Assembly: GCA_020636155.1 (NCBI GenBank)
Contig: JACJYM010000014.1
Location: 12,204-76,203, forward strand
Direction: 5' to 3'
DNA length: 64,000 bases
Source of the DNA: Lewinellaceae bacterium
Lineage (GTDB): Bacteria; Bacteroidota; Bacteroidia; Chitinophagales; Saprospiraceae
The notes beneath the pieces were generated by a model that worked only from the letters and a program-made list of their open reading frames with translations, did no database searches and was not told the origin of the DNA. Below, in pieces: positions 18,665-26,902 of this stretch; position 1 is the first letter of the stretch; each line of letters begins with the position of its first letter. Both the position numbers and the translations under genes were made by a program.

Positions 18665-18702
18665 AAAGAGCTCTTCCCAAAATGAAGGGCTCTTTTCTTT
18701 TA
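18665..18702 (+). terminator. Intrinsic terminator after rpmE2
   Basis: Twelve-base stem AAAGAGCTCTTC (18665-18676) with GAAGGGCTCTTT (18684-18695), one G-T pair and a seven-base loop, followed by a T-rich tail. It lies 22 bases after the rpmE2 stop. Confidence 0.9.
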
Positions 18703-18719
18703 ATCTATAATCTAAGAAA

Positions 18720-19931
18720 TTGAAAAATCTGATTTTTTTTGATGATGATAATTGGAAAGCATTACTTCCTCTCACTTACACAAGACCTATATGTGAGCTT
18801 AGGATAGGAATCCTTACCATCAAGGAGAAATGGGAAGCTTTGCTCCATGGAAAAGGATCGTATATCACTCAAGATTACCTATCTGAAAAATTCGGTCTAA
18901 TCATTGAAGATGACAATTATTTGATCAATAGTACTCTACTTCCTAACCCCGAATTATTGGAATTAATCTATAAGTTAGAGATTAATGAGGTATTGACTTA
19001 TAATGACGAGCTGCTGGTAGGTCGATTATCAAAAAACCAGATGAATAACTTAGGCAAGGGATATGAAGGCGAAAAACTTGCCGGAATCGACATTAGCAAT
19101 CGTCCTGAAATCATTAAAAATATTTCAAAACCCCATCACATTTTCAGTTGCAATGCTTCTGAAATAGAACGAGATTTCGAATTACTTACGAAGAACAGGA
19201 CTTCACAGCCCATCCCTGATCATGTCTTGGTATTAGGTGACCGATCCAAAATCTTCATCGAAGAAGGAGCCATCATTCATAATCACAGTCTGAATGCGAC
19301 AAAGGGCTCTATCTATATCGGTAAAAATGCGGAATTGATGGAGGGTTCCATGTTGCAAGGGCCCATATCCATCGGTGAAGGCAGCACGGTGAAAATGGGA
19401 GCAAAAATGTACGGTGAGACAACCATAGGCCCTCATTGCAAAATCGGCGGAGAAGTAGGAAATTCAGTCTTAATGGGTTACTCCAACAAGGGACATGACG
19501 GCTACCTAGGCAATAGTGTCCTAGGCGAATGGTGCAACTTAGGAGCCGACACAAACAACAGCAACCTTAAAAACAACTACTCCGAGGTCAAATTATGGTC
19601 TTATGACACCGAAAAATTTGAACTAACAGGGCTGCAATTTTGCGGCTTGATCATGGGGGATCATAGCAAGACCGGCATCAATACCATGTTCAACACAGGA
19701 ACAGTCGTCGGCGTCTCGGCCAATATTTTTGGGGATGGTTATCCACGAAATTTTATTCCTTCCTTTAGCTGGGGAGGATCTTCCGGTTTTAAAACTTACA
19801 AAGTGGAACAGATGCTGGACGTCGCCGCCACAGTCATGAAAAGACGATCTATCGATCTGGAAGAAATGGACAAAAAAATACTGGAATACGTATATTATCA
19901 CTCAGCTATTTATCGAACTTGGGAGAAATAG
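18720..19931 (+). CDS. Alternative GlmU-type sugar nucleotidyltransferase/acetyltransferase
   Basis: A 403-residue protein that starts with KNLIFFDDDNWKALLPLTYTRP and ELRIGILTIKEKWE, the start pattern of the Bacteroidota alternative GlmU family (TIGR03991). The N-terminal part corresponds to a nucleotidyltransferase-like domain. From about residue 175 hexapeptide repeats (IFIEEGAIIHNH, IYIGKNAELMEGS, TVKMGAKMYG) form a left-handed beta helix for an acyltransferase. Family members are predicted to make UDP-GlcNAc for cell wall and LPS. The start is a TTG at 18720, since no ATG occurs in frame before the conserved segment. It follows the rpmE2 terminator closely and no separate promoter is obvious. 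Confidence 0.85.
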   Translation: MKNLIFFDDDNWKALLPLTYTRPICELRIGILTIKEKWEALLHGKGSYITQDYLSEKFGLIIEDDNYLINSTLLPNPELLELIYKLEINEVLTYNDELLVGRLSKNQMNNLGKGYEGEKLAGIDISNRPEIIKNISKPHHIFSCNASEIERDFELLTKNRTSQPIPDHVLVLGDRSKIFIEEGAIIHNHSLNATKGSIYIGKNAELMEGSMLQGPISIGEGSTVKMGAKMYGETTIGPHCKIGGEVGNSVLMGYSNKGHDGYLGNSVLGEWCNLGADTNNSNLKNNYSEVKLWSYDTEKFELTGLQFCGLIMGDHSKTGINTMFNTGTVVGVSANIFGDGYPRNFIPSFSWGGSSGFKTYKVEQMLDVAATVMKRRSIDLEEMDKKILEYVYYHSAIYRTWEK

Positions 19932-19937
19932 TGATTC

Positions 19938-20501
19938 CTAACGTTCTCTCCTATAAATATCCAAGTTCGTCAGTAATCGTCGAGCCGCATCAATGAATGC
20001 AGGTCGGAAATCTCCGATGTCATAATCTACAAATTCCTGATAGTGAAGGCTGATGATATAGTCATTGTCAAGCCTAAAAATCAGGATTTTTTCATTGTTC
20101 ATATTCCCACTGTAAATGGCAGGAAAACCCATTGAATCCATAGGCTCAAATTTAAAAATCAATTTCTCTGATTTGCTGACTTTGATGCCCTTCTCTAAAA
20201 ACTGATTCAAGTCCTCTTCAAATCGTTGAGGATATAGAGAAACATCGGGATTTCTTTTAAATTCTAGAAAAACCTTGACCTCAGAGTTAGGTTTATCCCA
20301 TGAATAAAAACACTTTTTTCGATTATATTTTTGGAGTTGGTCGTCCTTATACATGGTCAAGCTCCCCTTGTCCGCATTAAACAATCCCATCATGTCAGAC
20401 TCTTCCAACAAGTCACAAGGACTTGGCAACACAAGCTCTTGACTTGTCCCCTGTGAGAGGCTTAAAACTATAAAGAGAAAAATTGAGATGAATATTTTCA
20501 T
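19938..20501 (-). CDS. Secreted hypothetical protein
   Basis: A 187-residue protein with a clear signal peptide (MKIFISIFLFIVLSLSQGTSQ). After it come PCDLLEESDMMGLFN and KKCFYSWDKP, giving two cysteines that could pair, followed by alternating charged and hydrophobic strands ending in DAARRLLTNLD. I do not recognise the family. It is convergent with the alternative glmU gene (six-base gap) and is probably periplasmic or surface exposed. No promoter box was found. Confidence 0.65.
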   Translation of the reverse strand: MKIFISIFLFIVLSLSQGTSQELVLPSPCDLLEESDMMGLFNADKGSLTMYKDDQLQKYNRKKCFYSWDKPNSEVKVFLEFKRNPDVSLYPQRFEEDLNQFLEKGIKVSKSEKLIFKFEPMDSMGFPAIYSGNMNNEKILIFRLDNDYIISLHYQEFVDYDIGDFRPAFIDAARRLLTNLDIYRRER

Positions 20502-20596
20502 CGGTTTAAAATTGTTTGTTTATCAAAAAGACCATATACGATTTATCATCTCGCCTATGTGTCATAATTTTCATAGACATGGTCTGTTTCGTTTTC

Positions 20597-21040
20597 TTAT
20601 TGGCTTTTAATTCTATTTTTACCCTCTCGAGTTGCAGCATTGGTTCGTGTCAAACTTTTAATTTTATTGACCATGCGATATCTAATAGCCGACCAATCTT
20701 CATCAATCGCTATTTGCCTTACGGGTTCCATATTATAAGACCCCAATATGTCCCACATTGTTTCTCGACTAAGCTCAGATTTGTATTTTTTTGATGACTT
20801 TTTTGGATAACACAGCCAAACCAAGGGGTCATCACTGATATTTCCAATCCAATTTATTAAAGATTTCTCAAAATCCTCCTTATCATAACCCGCAGTCACA
20901 ACAAAACTCATTGGATTAGATGAAATATCATCTAAAATCTCAAAACCCTCACCTTCTATCATTTCTAATACCTCACTAGGTACATTTTCTATATAGACCT
21001 TTGAATAATTTTTAGCATTCAATTTCTCTCTTAGAGTCAT
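20597..21040 (-). CDS. DUF3052-like protein
   Basis: A 147-residue cytoplasmic protein. MTLREKLNAKNYSKVYIENVP, then WLCYPKKSSKKYKSELSRETMW, then EPVRQIAIDEDWSAIRYR follow the order seen in DUF3052 family proteins (a PKKSS loop, a later DExWSxxR/K strand). Function is unknown for the family. Its ATG lies four bases after the stop of the dipeptidyl peptidase gene, so both are likely on one mRNA. The C-terminal tail is basic. Confidence 0.7.
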   Translation of the reverse strand: MTLREKLNAKNYSKVYIENVPSEVLEMIEGEGFEILDDISSNPMSFVVTAGYDKEDFEKSLINWIGNISDDPLVWLCYPKKSSKKYKSELSRETMWDILGSYNMEPVRQIAIDEDWSAIRYRMVNKIKSLTRTNAATREGKNRIKSQ

Positions 21041-21044
21041 GTAA

Positions 21045-23219
21045 CTACAATTTTTCGTTTACAAAATTGGTCATTTTTGTAAATAGATGCAATCTTGTAT
21101 TGCCACCATAGATGCCATGATTTTTATTGGGATATGCATAATAATCGTATTGTTTATTTGATTTTATCAAGGCATTGGTCAATTCTGCGGTATTCTGAAA
21201 GTGGACGTTGTCATCTGCCATTCCATGGATGAGCAAATAATTGCCGCTTAATCGATCCGCAAAATTCACGGGCGAATTTTCATCATACCCATCCGGGTTC
21301 TCAGCATAAGTCCGCATGTATCTTTCAGTATATACCGAGTCGTACCACTTCCAATTAGTGACCGGTGCTACCGCAATCGCGGCTTTAAACACGTCTGCTC
21401 CTTTGAAAAGGCACAAAGATGACATATATCCACCATAGCTCCAGCCGAATATCCCTATTCGTGAAGCATCAGTATAGGGCAAAGAACCTAAATATCGGGC
21501 AGCTTCTATTTGGTCAATGGTTTCGTAATGACCCAATTTCATATAAGTCATCTTCTTAAATTCCTCACCTCTACCACCTGTACCTCTATTGTCAACACAG
21601 GCAATCAAATATCCTTGATCTGCCAACATCTGAAACCACCAATAATTATTGCCCATCCAAGAGTTCATAACTTGTTGACTGCCCGGACCTCCATATAGAT
21701 ACATAAATACCGGATACTTCTTACTCGAATCAAAATCATTAGGCTTTATCATCCAACCATTGAGATAGACGTCATCCTTGGTTTTAAAATCAAAGAACTC
21801 AACATTGTTTACTTGGCTTTCTTTTTGTTTTTGGACGACATCTGCGTTATCAACTATGGTTCTGACAGGTTCCATATTATTGGAAAATACGGTGTATGTG
21901 GGTGGTGTATTAATGGAGCTATACGTATTGACGTAGTAAGAATAATCAGCACTGAATTGGGCAGAATTTGAACCTCTAAATGGAGTCAAAACCTTCTTGT
22001 TTTGACCATTCATGTCCAACTCAAATACGTGTCTTTCTATAGGGGCAAGCTCCGCACTTTGGTAATAAAGTTTACCGTTTTTCTCATCTACGCCATAAAA
22101 TGCCGTCACATCATATCGGCTATCTGTCAATTGTCTAATCAAGCGACCATTCATGTCATAATGGTACAAACTATTGTACCCATTCATTTCCGATGACCAT
22201 ATAAAAGACTGCTTATCCCCTAGGAAAGTGAGATCGTCTGTAATGTCGATGTAATATTTATTTTTCTCCTCGAGTAGTACTTTGCTTTTCCCATTTTCTG
22301 CATTAACTAGGAATAGCTGAAGGTGATTTTGATGTCTGTTCAATTTGTAAGCACACAATTGATGGTCATCTGCCGTCCACTTTAGTCTGGGAATGTACAT
22401 ATCTGTCAAATCTCCCAAATCAGCACTTAAGGTGGCATTCTTTTTAAGGTTGTAGATTTTCGCCGTTACGTCTGAGTTCTTTTGCCCCACTTTTGGGTAT
22501 TTATATGAATCCCATTCAGGATAAGTCTCATTATTGTAATAGGTGAGGATATACTCTGGCACTTCACTCTCGTCAAATCTTATGAAAGCAATAAATTTAT
22601 CATCAGGAGACCAATAAAATGCTTTCGCAAATGCAAATTCTTCCTCATATACCCAATCCGTAGCACCATTGATGATTTTATTTTTCTCACCGTCTTTTGT
22701 GATTTGAACCGACTTTCCATTTTTAATATCCTCATAATATAGATTGTTATTGTACACAAAAGCTACTTTAGAGGCATCATGTGAGAATGTACAATACCTT
22801 ATCTTTTGACCATTAAAAATACGGTATAGTTTATTTTCTTTTCTATCATATACATGAAAAACTGCTCTAGTCGAGTGCCTGTAGATTCTCTCTGTACCGG
22901 TCTCGATGAGGATTAGATTTTCATCTTCACTCAAGGTATAATCGCTTAACTCTCCAGAAATTCCATTTTTAAACAAATTTTCCACTGTCAAAAGGCTTTT
23001 TGTCTTATTTCCGCTCGCTATGTCATATTGGTTGATATTATTGCCCTCTAGTTCTGCATAAGATTTTCCGTCTTTTAAGAAGTTAAATCCTGACACTCCT
23101 TTGGGGTAGTATTCATAAGTTCCCCATATTTTATCTAAGGTAATTTCCGACTGTCCAAAAAGCATCACGGTCGATAGTGAAATTACAATGACTAGGAAAT
23201 TTTTTAACTTATTCATCAT
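21045..23219 (-). CDS. Dipeptidyl peptidase IV-type S9 serine peptidase
   Basis: A 724-residue secreted enzyme with a signal peptide (MMNKLKNFLVIVISLSTVMLFGQ). Residues about 70-480 form the DPPIV N-terminal beta-propeller, including DWVYEEEFAFAKAFYWSPDD with the Glu pair that binds the substrate amino terminus in this family. The C-terminal alpha/beta hydrolase carries the nucleophile in GWSYGGYMS near residue 591, Asp in GMADDNVHF near 668 and His in NKNHGIYG near 697. It should remove X-Pro or X-Ala dipeptides in the periplasm during peptide use. The gene has its own promoter and is followed by the DUF3052-like gene. Confidence 0.95.
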   Translation of the reverse strand: MMNKLKNFLVIVISLSTVMLFGQSEITLDKIWGTYEYYPKGVSGFNFLKDGKSYAELEGNNINQYDIASGNKTKSLLTVENLFKNGISGELSDYTLSEDENLILIETGTERIYRHSTRAVFHVYDRKENKLYRIFNGQKIRYCTFSHDASKVAFVYNNNLYYEDIKNGKSVQITKDGEKNKIINGATDWVYEEEFAFAKAFYWSPDDKFIAFIRFDESEVPEYILTYYNNETYPEWDSYKYPKVGQKNSDVTAKIYNLKKNATLSADLGDLTDMYIPRLKWTADDHQLCAYKLNRHQNHLQLFLVNAENGKSKVLLEEKNKYYIDITDDLTFLGDKQSFIWSSEMNGYNSLYHYDMNGRLIRQLTDSRYDVTAFYGVDEKNGKLYYQSAELAPIERHVFELDMNGQNKKVLTPFRGSNSAQFSADYSYYVNTYSSINTPPTYTVFSNNMEPVRTIVDNADVVQKQKESQVNNVEFFDFKTKDDVYLNGWMIKPNDFDSSKKYPVFMYLYGGPGSQQVMNSWMGNNYWWFQMLADQGYLIACVDNRGTGGRGEEFKKMTYMKLGHYETIDQIEAARYLGSLPYTDASRIGIFGWSYGGYMSSLCLFKGADVFKAAIAVAPVTNWKWYDSVYTERYMRTYAENPDGYDENSPVNFADRLSGNYLLIHGMADDNVHFQNTAELTNALIKSNKQYDYYAYPNKNHGIYGGNTRLHLFTKMTNFVNEKL

Positions 23220-23266
23220 TATGGTATTCTTTACGTTTAAAAATTTGATTGAGAATATGTGTTGTA

Positions 23267-23295
23267 CAAATATAATTTTTTCGTTCGATACGCAA
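23267..23295 (-). promoter_or_regulatory. Promoter of the dipeptidyl peptidase gene
   Basis: Minus-strand TATATTTG (23267-23274) and TTG (23293-23295) with an 18-base spacer fit the Bacteroidota consensus and lie about 48 bases before the ATG. Confidence 0.65.
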
Positions 23296-23407
23296 GTGAT
23301 TATCCTATTTTAGATGCGTTTCATTATTATTTTAAAAAAAAACATCCTGATTTACAGACTGCTCACCAAAAGAGTCATTTTGAACTGCGGATATCCAAAC
23401 ACTCAGC

Positions 23408-24388
23408 CTAGTTTCCTCTCTCCACGACATAATTAATCAATTGGACAAATGAATTTTTTGCCGATGAGTCATCAAATTCATCAATTATTTCTAAAGCTTT
23501 ACTTCTATATTCTTCCATTTTATTGGTCGTGTATTCGATACCGCCACTTGTTTTTACAAAATCAATGACTTCTCTGACCACTTTAGGGTCTTCACTATGA
23601 TTTTTTATCTGCTTGATGATGTGTTTCTTCTGTTTTGTATCGGTGTGATTGAGAGCATAAATCAATGGAAGCGTCATTTTCTTTTCTTTGATATCAATTC
23701 CACGCGGCTTACCAATATTGGCTTCTCCATAGTCAAACAAATCATCTTTAATCTGAAATGCCATCCCAATGTTCTCACCTAACAATCTGAATTTTTCTAT
23801 GATTTCTGGGTTTTCTGTTGTAGAAGCAGCTCCCGCACTACACGAGGCAGCCATGAGTGATGCTGTTTTTCCCTTTATGATATCATAGTAAATGTTCTCT
23901 TCAATGTCAAGTTTTCGGGCTTTTTCTATCTGTAATAATTCGCCTTCGCTCATGAGTTTGACGGCTGTAGACATGATGTGCAATTGCTTATAGTGATGAT
24001 TGTCCAATGCCATAAGAAACCCCTTAGAGAGCAAAAAATCACCGACTAAAACTGCAATTTTATTTTTCCAGAGTGCATTGATCGAGAAGAATCCTCTTCG
24101 TTCAAACGAGTCATCAACGACATCGTCGTGTACAAGCGTCCCGGTATGCAATAGTTCGACAAGCGAGGCTGCAGTGTAGGTTTTTTCAGTAACCTCGCCA
24201 CATAACTTTGCTGATAAAAAGACGAACATGGGTCGTACCTGCTTGCCTTTTCGCTGGACGATATAGTAGGTGATTTTATCCAATAACGGCACCGAACTTT
24301 TCATACTATCTCGAAAATATTTTTCGAATTGTACTAAGTCCTCCGCAATCGGTTCTTTAATTTCTTTTAAATTGGATTTTGATGACAT
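23408..24388 (-). CDS. Trans-polyprenyl diphosphate synthase
   Basis: A 326-residue all-helical prenyltransferase. The first Asp-rich motif reads HDDVVDDSFERRG near residue 90, with the RRG that follows it in the family, and the second reads QIKDDLFDYG near 214. GKQVRPMFVFLSAKLCG supplies the isopentenyl diphosphate-binding Lys/Arg. It belongs with IspB-like octaprenyl/heptaprenyl synthases, which build the side chain of menaquinone by adding isopentenyl units to an allylic diphosphate. The chain length made cannot be read safely. It is divergent from the DUF6427-like gene. Confidence 0.92.
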   Translation of the reverse strand: MSSKSNLKEIKEPIAEDLVQFEKYFRDSMKSSVPLLDKITYYIVQRKGKQVRPMFVFLSAKLCGEVTEKTYTAASLVELLHTGTLVHDDVVDDSFERRGFFSINALWKNKIAVLVGDFLLSKGFLMALDNHHYKQLHIMSTAVKLMSEGELLQIEKARKLDIEENIYYDIIKGKTASLMAASCSAGAASTTENPEIIEKFRLLGENIGMAFQIKDDLFDYGEANIGKPRGIDIKEKKMTLPLIYALNHTDTKQKKHIIKQIKNHSEDPKVVREVIDFVKTSGGIEYTTNKMEEYRSKALEIIDEFDDSSAKNSFVQLINYVVERGN

Positions 24389-24543
24389 ACTAAATTTTCA
24401 GTCAAGCACAAATTAAACCATTTTCAGTGTATTATCTAACATATTGGTCATAATTCCTTCATCGATTGAGGGATTACTGACTTTGGTTTTCTTGTTCTCA
24501 AAAAAACAGATAATTTAGCACCTCGAAAATTTCGCTTAAAGCA

Positions 24544-25524
24544 TTGTTAGCACTTTTTAGGACAAATTTGTTTTTCAACAGCATGTTGCTGCTTTTATAC
24601 GCCGTAATAGTGCGGTTAAAAAGCATATTAACTCCCATATCGTATGAAATTAAAGAATCAGATACCGCTGTAAGCCATTTTATCTATCGAATACTGCCGG
24701 AATCAGGATGGGGTCAAGCCGTGGTGGGAATTTTTCTCGTTTTCATACAGGCGGCCTTAATCAACCGATTTTCAATCAGATATAAACTAGAAGAGCAATT
24801 GAGCCTCATTCCAGGAATGATTTACATATTATTATCTTCATTTTATCCGGCTCTGTTAATACTGAGTCCGGCACTGGTAGCGAGTACTTTTCTGATTGCT
24901 GGATTGTTACAAAGTGCCCAAATATATAGGGTCACTGACTCGGGATTTAATAATTTCAATGCAGGAGTTTGCTTTGCCTTGGCATGGTTTATCCATCCTC
25001 CATTTTTTATTTTTATACTGACCGGATTTATAGGTCAGGTAATTATGCGGAGTTACTCACTGAGAGAATTTGCACAATACACTTTTGGTTTATTTTCGGT
25101 GGTGATTATCATTTTTTCAATTCATTTTGTTCAGGATGATTTTAGTACATTGATATCAAAATATTTTTATTTTCAGTACAACCTGTATGATTTATTAAAT
25201 TGGGATACACAAAAAATAATCAAATTACTACTTGGACTCATTCCTTCCTTGTTTTTTCTTATCAACTATACAAAAATCCTTTCTAAAAGGGTCATTTTAG
25301 CCACCAAAGTTCTTAATTTAGTATTTTGGTTTCTGGCTTTGGGATTGATAGGATTTCTATTAAGTCTAAATCAAACCGCCTATATTCATGCCCTCTTTAT
25401 TCCATTTAGTATTCTTGGTGCAATATTGTTATTAAGAATTAAAAATCCATTTATCGAAGAAATAATTCATTTGGTATTGTTGATGACGTTATTTGCCATT
25501 CAATATAATCTAATAGTAATTTGA
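24544..25524 (+). CDS. DUF6427-like integral membrane protein
   Basis: A 326-residue protein with about nine hydrophobic segments and little else. The order of features (ALFRTNLFFNSMLLLLYAV at the start, FNAGVCFALAWFIHPPFF near residue 140) resembles the Bacteroidota family DUF6427, of unknown function. The start is taken as TTG at 24544 because it keeps the family-like N-terminus; an ATG at 24583 would remove 13 residues of the first segment. It is upstream of purQ on the same strand, but purQ has its own -7 box. Confidence 0.65.
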   Translation: MLALFRTNLFFNSMLLLLYAVIVRLKSILTPISYEIKESDTAVSHFIYRILPESGWGQAVVGIFLVFIQAALINRFSIRYKLEEQLSLIPGMIYILLSSFYPALLILSPALVASTFLIAGLLQSAQIYRVTDSGFNNFNAGVCFALAWFIHPPFFIFILTGFIGQVIMRSYSLREFAQYTFGLFSVVIIIFSIHFVQDDFSTLISKYFYFQYNLYDLLNWDTQKIIKLLLGLIPSLFFLINYTKILSKRVILATKVLNLVFWFLALGLIGFLLSLNQTAYIHALFIPFSILGAILLLRIKNPFIEEIIHLVLLMTLFAIQYNLIVI

Positions 25525-25530
25525 TATAGT

Positions 25531-25538
25531 TATCTTTG
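25531..25538 (+). promoter_or_regulatory. purQ promoter -7 box
   Basis: TATCTTTG matches the consensus fully and lies about 63 bases before the purQ ATG. A convincing -33 TTG is missing, so strength is uncertain. Confidence 0.55.
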
Positions 25539-25601
25539 CGATATCTAAACTCTTTTTTACGAAGAGGATTTTTATTTGTATTAGGCTAATAATTCGATTT
25601 T

Positions 25602-26312
25602 ATGAAAATAGGTGTATTGGTATTTCCGGGATCCAATTGTGATGATGACATGTTGCATGTATTGGCAAGTGTCGCCGGAGCAAAAGTTCAAAAAATTTGG
25701 CACAAAGATTTTAGTCTAGCGGGCCATGGTCATCTTGATGGGATTGTACTTCCGGGAGGATTCTCTTATGGAGATTACCTAAGATCAGGAGCCATCGCAA
25801 GGTTCTCGCATATTATGGAGGAAGTCGTAAAATTTGCAAATCATGGGGGATTTGTATGGGGAATTTGTAATGGCTTTCAGATATTGTGTGAATGCCACTT
25901 ACTGCCAGGGGTATTGTTACGAAACGAAAACCAAAAATTCATCTGCAAAAATGTGTATCTCAGTACGACGAATAATGATACCGCGATTACCAATGCACTT
26001 TCAGAAAACGAAATCATCAAAATACCAATTGCTCATGCCGATGGGCGGTATTTTGACACCAAAGACAATATTGACATGCTCTGGCAAAACGATCAGGTAC
26101 TCTTCCAATATTGTGATGAAAATGGGAATATCGATGCCATGAGCAATCCAAACGGCTCTATCGATAACATTGCGGGAATAAGCAATTTGAAAAAAAATGT
26201 ATTTGGTATGATGCCACATCCTGAAAGGGCTGCTGAAAAAGCACTTGGAAACGTGGACGGAAAAAAAATATTTGACTCAATGGTTAACGAATTGGCTCAT
26301 TTTATCGCCTAA
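25602..26312 (+). CDS. purQ: Phosphoribosylformylglycinamidine synthase subunit PurQ
   Basis: A 236-residue class I glutamine amidotransferase that supplies ammonia for the fourth step of purine synthesis (FGAR to FGAM). MKIGVLVFPGSNCDDDM and LPGGFSYGDYLRSGAIA are PurQ-specific. The nucleophile Cys is in WGICNGFQIL near residue 88, and MPHPERA near 206 carries the His and Glu of the triad. The separate small subunit implies a small-type PurL and a PurS elsewhere; neither is in the window. Confidence 0.96.
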   Translation: MKIGVLVFPGSNCDDDMLHVLASVAGAKVQKIWHKDFSLAGHGHLDGIVLPGGFSYGDYLRSGAIARFSHIMEEVVKFANHGGFVWGICNGFQILCECHLLPGVLLRNENQKFICKNVYLSTTNNDTAITNALSENEIIKIPIAHADGRYFDTKDNIDMLWQNDQVLFQYCDENGNIDAMSNPNGSIDNIAGISNLKKNVFGMMPHPERAAEKALGNVDGKKIFDSMVNELAHFIA

Positions 26313-26411
26313 AACTTATTAAAATGTAAATATGAGGTTAAAGTTTATTTAAACATTTTGAACTAACAATTTTTGGAAATATCATTGTACAACAAAATTT
26401 AAAATTATTCA

Positions 26412-26858
26412 ATGGCAATTTCATTTATTTTAAGCATTCTACTCAGTTTTAACCTAAATTCATATCATGGCGACGACCCTGTAAGCTGGGATTTTTCGAT
26501 AATTCCACTTGAAAATAATGAATTCGAATTCGTTGCAAAAGCAACTATGAAGACTAACTGGGTCGTATATTCACAAAAAAATAGTGGAGACGGTCCGGTG
26601 CCGACCACCGTTGATTTTAATGAAAATTCAGATATCACATTTACAGAAACTGAAGTGCTGGAGACGGGAGAACTCATCAGTGTATTTGACGAGCTATTTG
26701 AAACACAAGTAAATAAGTATAAGCACGAGGTTGTATTCTCAAGGAAATTTAAATCCAGTGTGGGCTCAGGAAATCTATCGGGATATATCGAATACATGAC
26801 TTGTGATGGCCTTAGGTGCCTCCCTCCTAAGCCCGTAGATTTTGACCTCAAGTATTAG
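26412..26858 (+). CDS. Stand-alone DsbD-alpha-like periplasmic domain protein
   Basis: A 148-residue protein with a short hydrophobic N-terminus followed by one immunoglobulin-like domain of the DsbD N-terminal type. The segments NWVVYSQ-x4-DGPVPT and EYMTCDGLRCLPP match, position by position, the two such domains of the next gene. The cysteine pair four residues apart is where DsbD-alpha exchanges disulfides with its partners. It is probably an exported carrier of reducing power working with the adjacent DsbD. It lies 44 bases upstream of dsbD on the same strand. Confidence 0.8.
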   Translation: MAISFILSILLSFNLNSYHGDDPVSWDFSIIPLENNEFEFVAKATMKTNWVVYSQKNSGDGPVPTTVDFNENSDITFTETEVLETGELISVFDELFETQVNKYKHEVVFSRKFKSSVGSGNLSGYIEYMTCDGLRCLPPKPVDFDLKY

Positions 26859-26902
26859 GGAATCTTTTTTGCTTGCTACTTCTTAATTAAAAATAAATCC
26901 AA

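Noticed and set aside
19233..19901. Minus-strand open frames opposite the alternative glmU gene
   Set aside because: They are complementary to the hexapeptide-repeat region and have no signal of their own.
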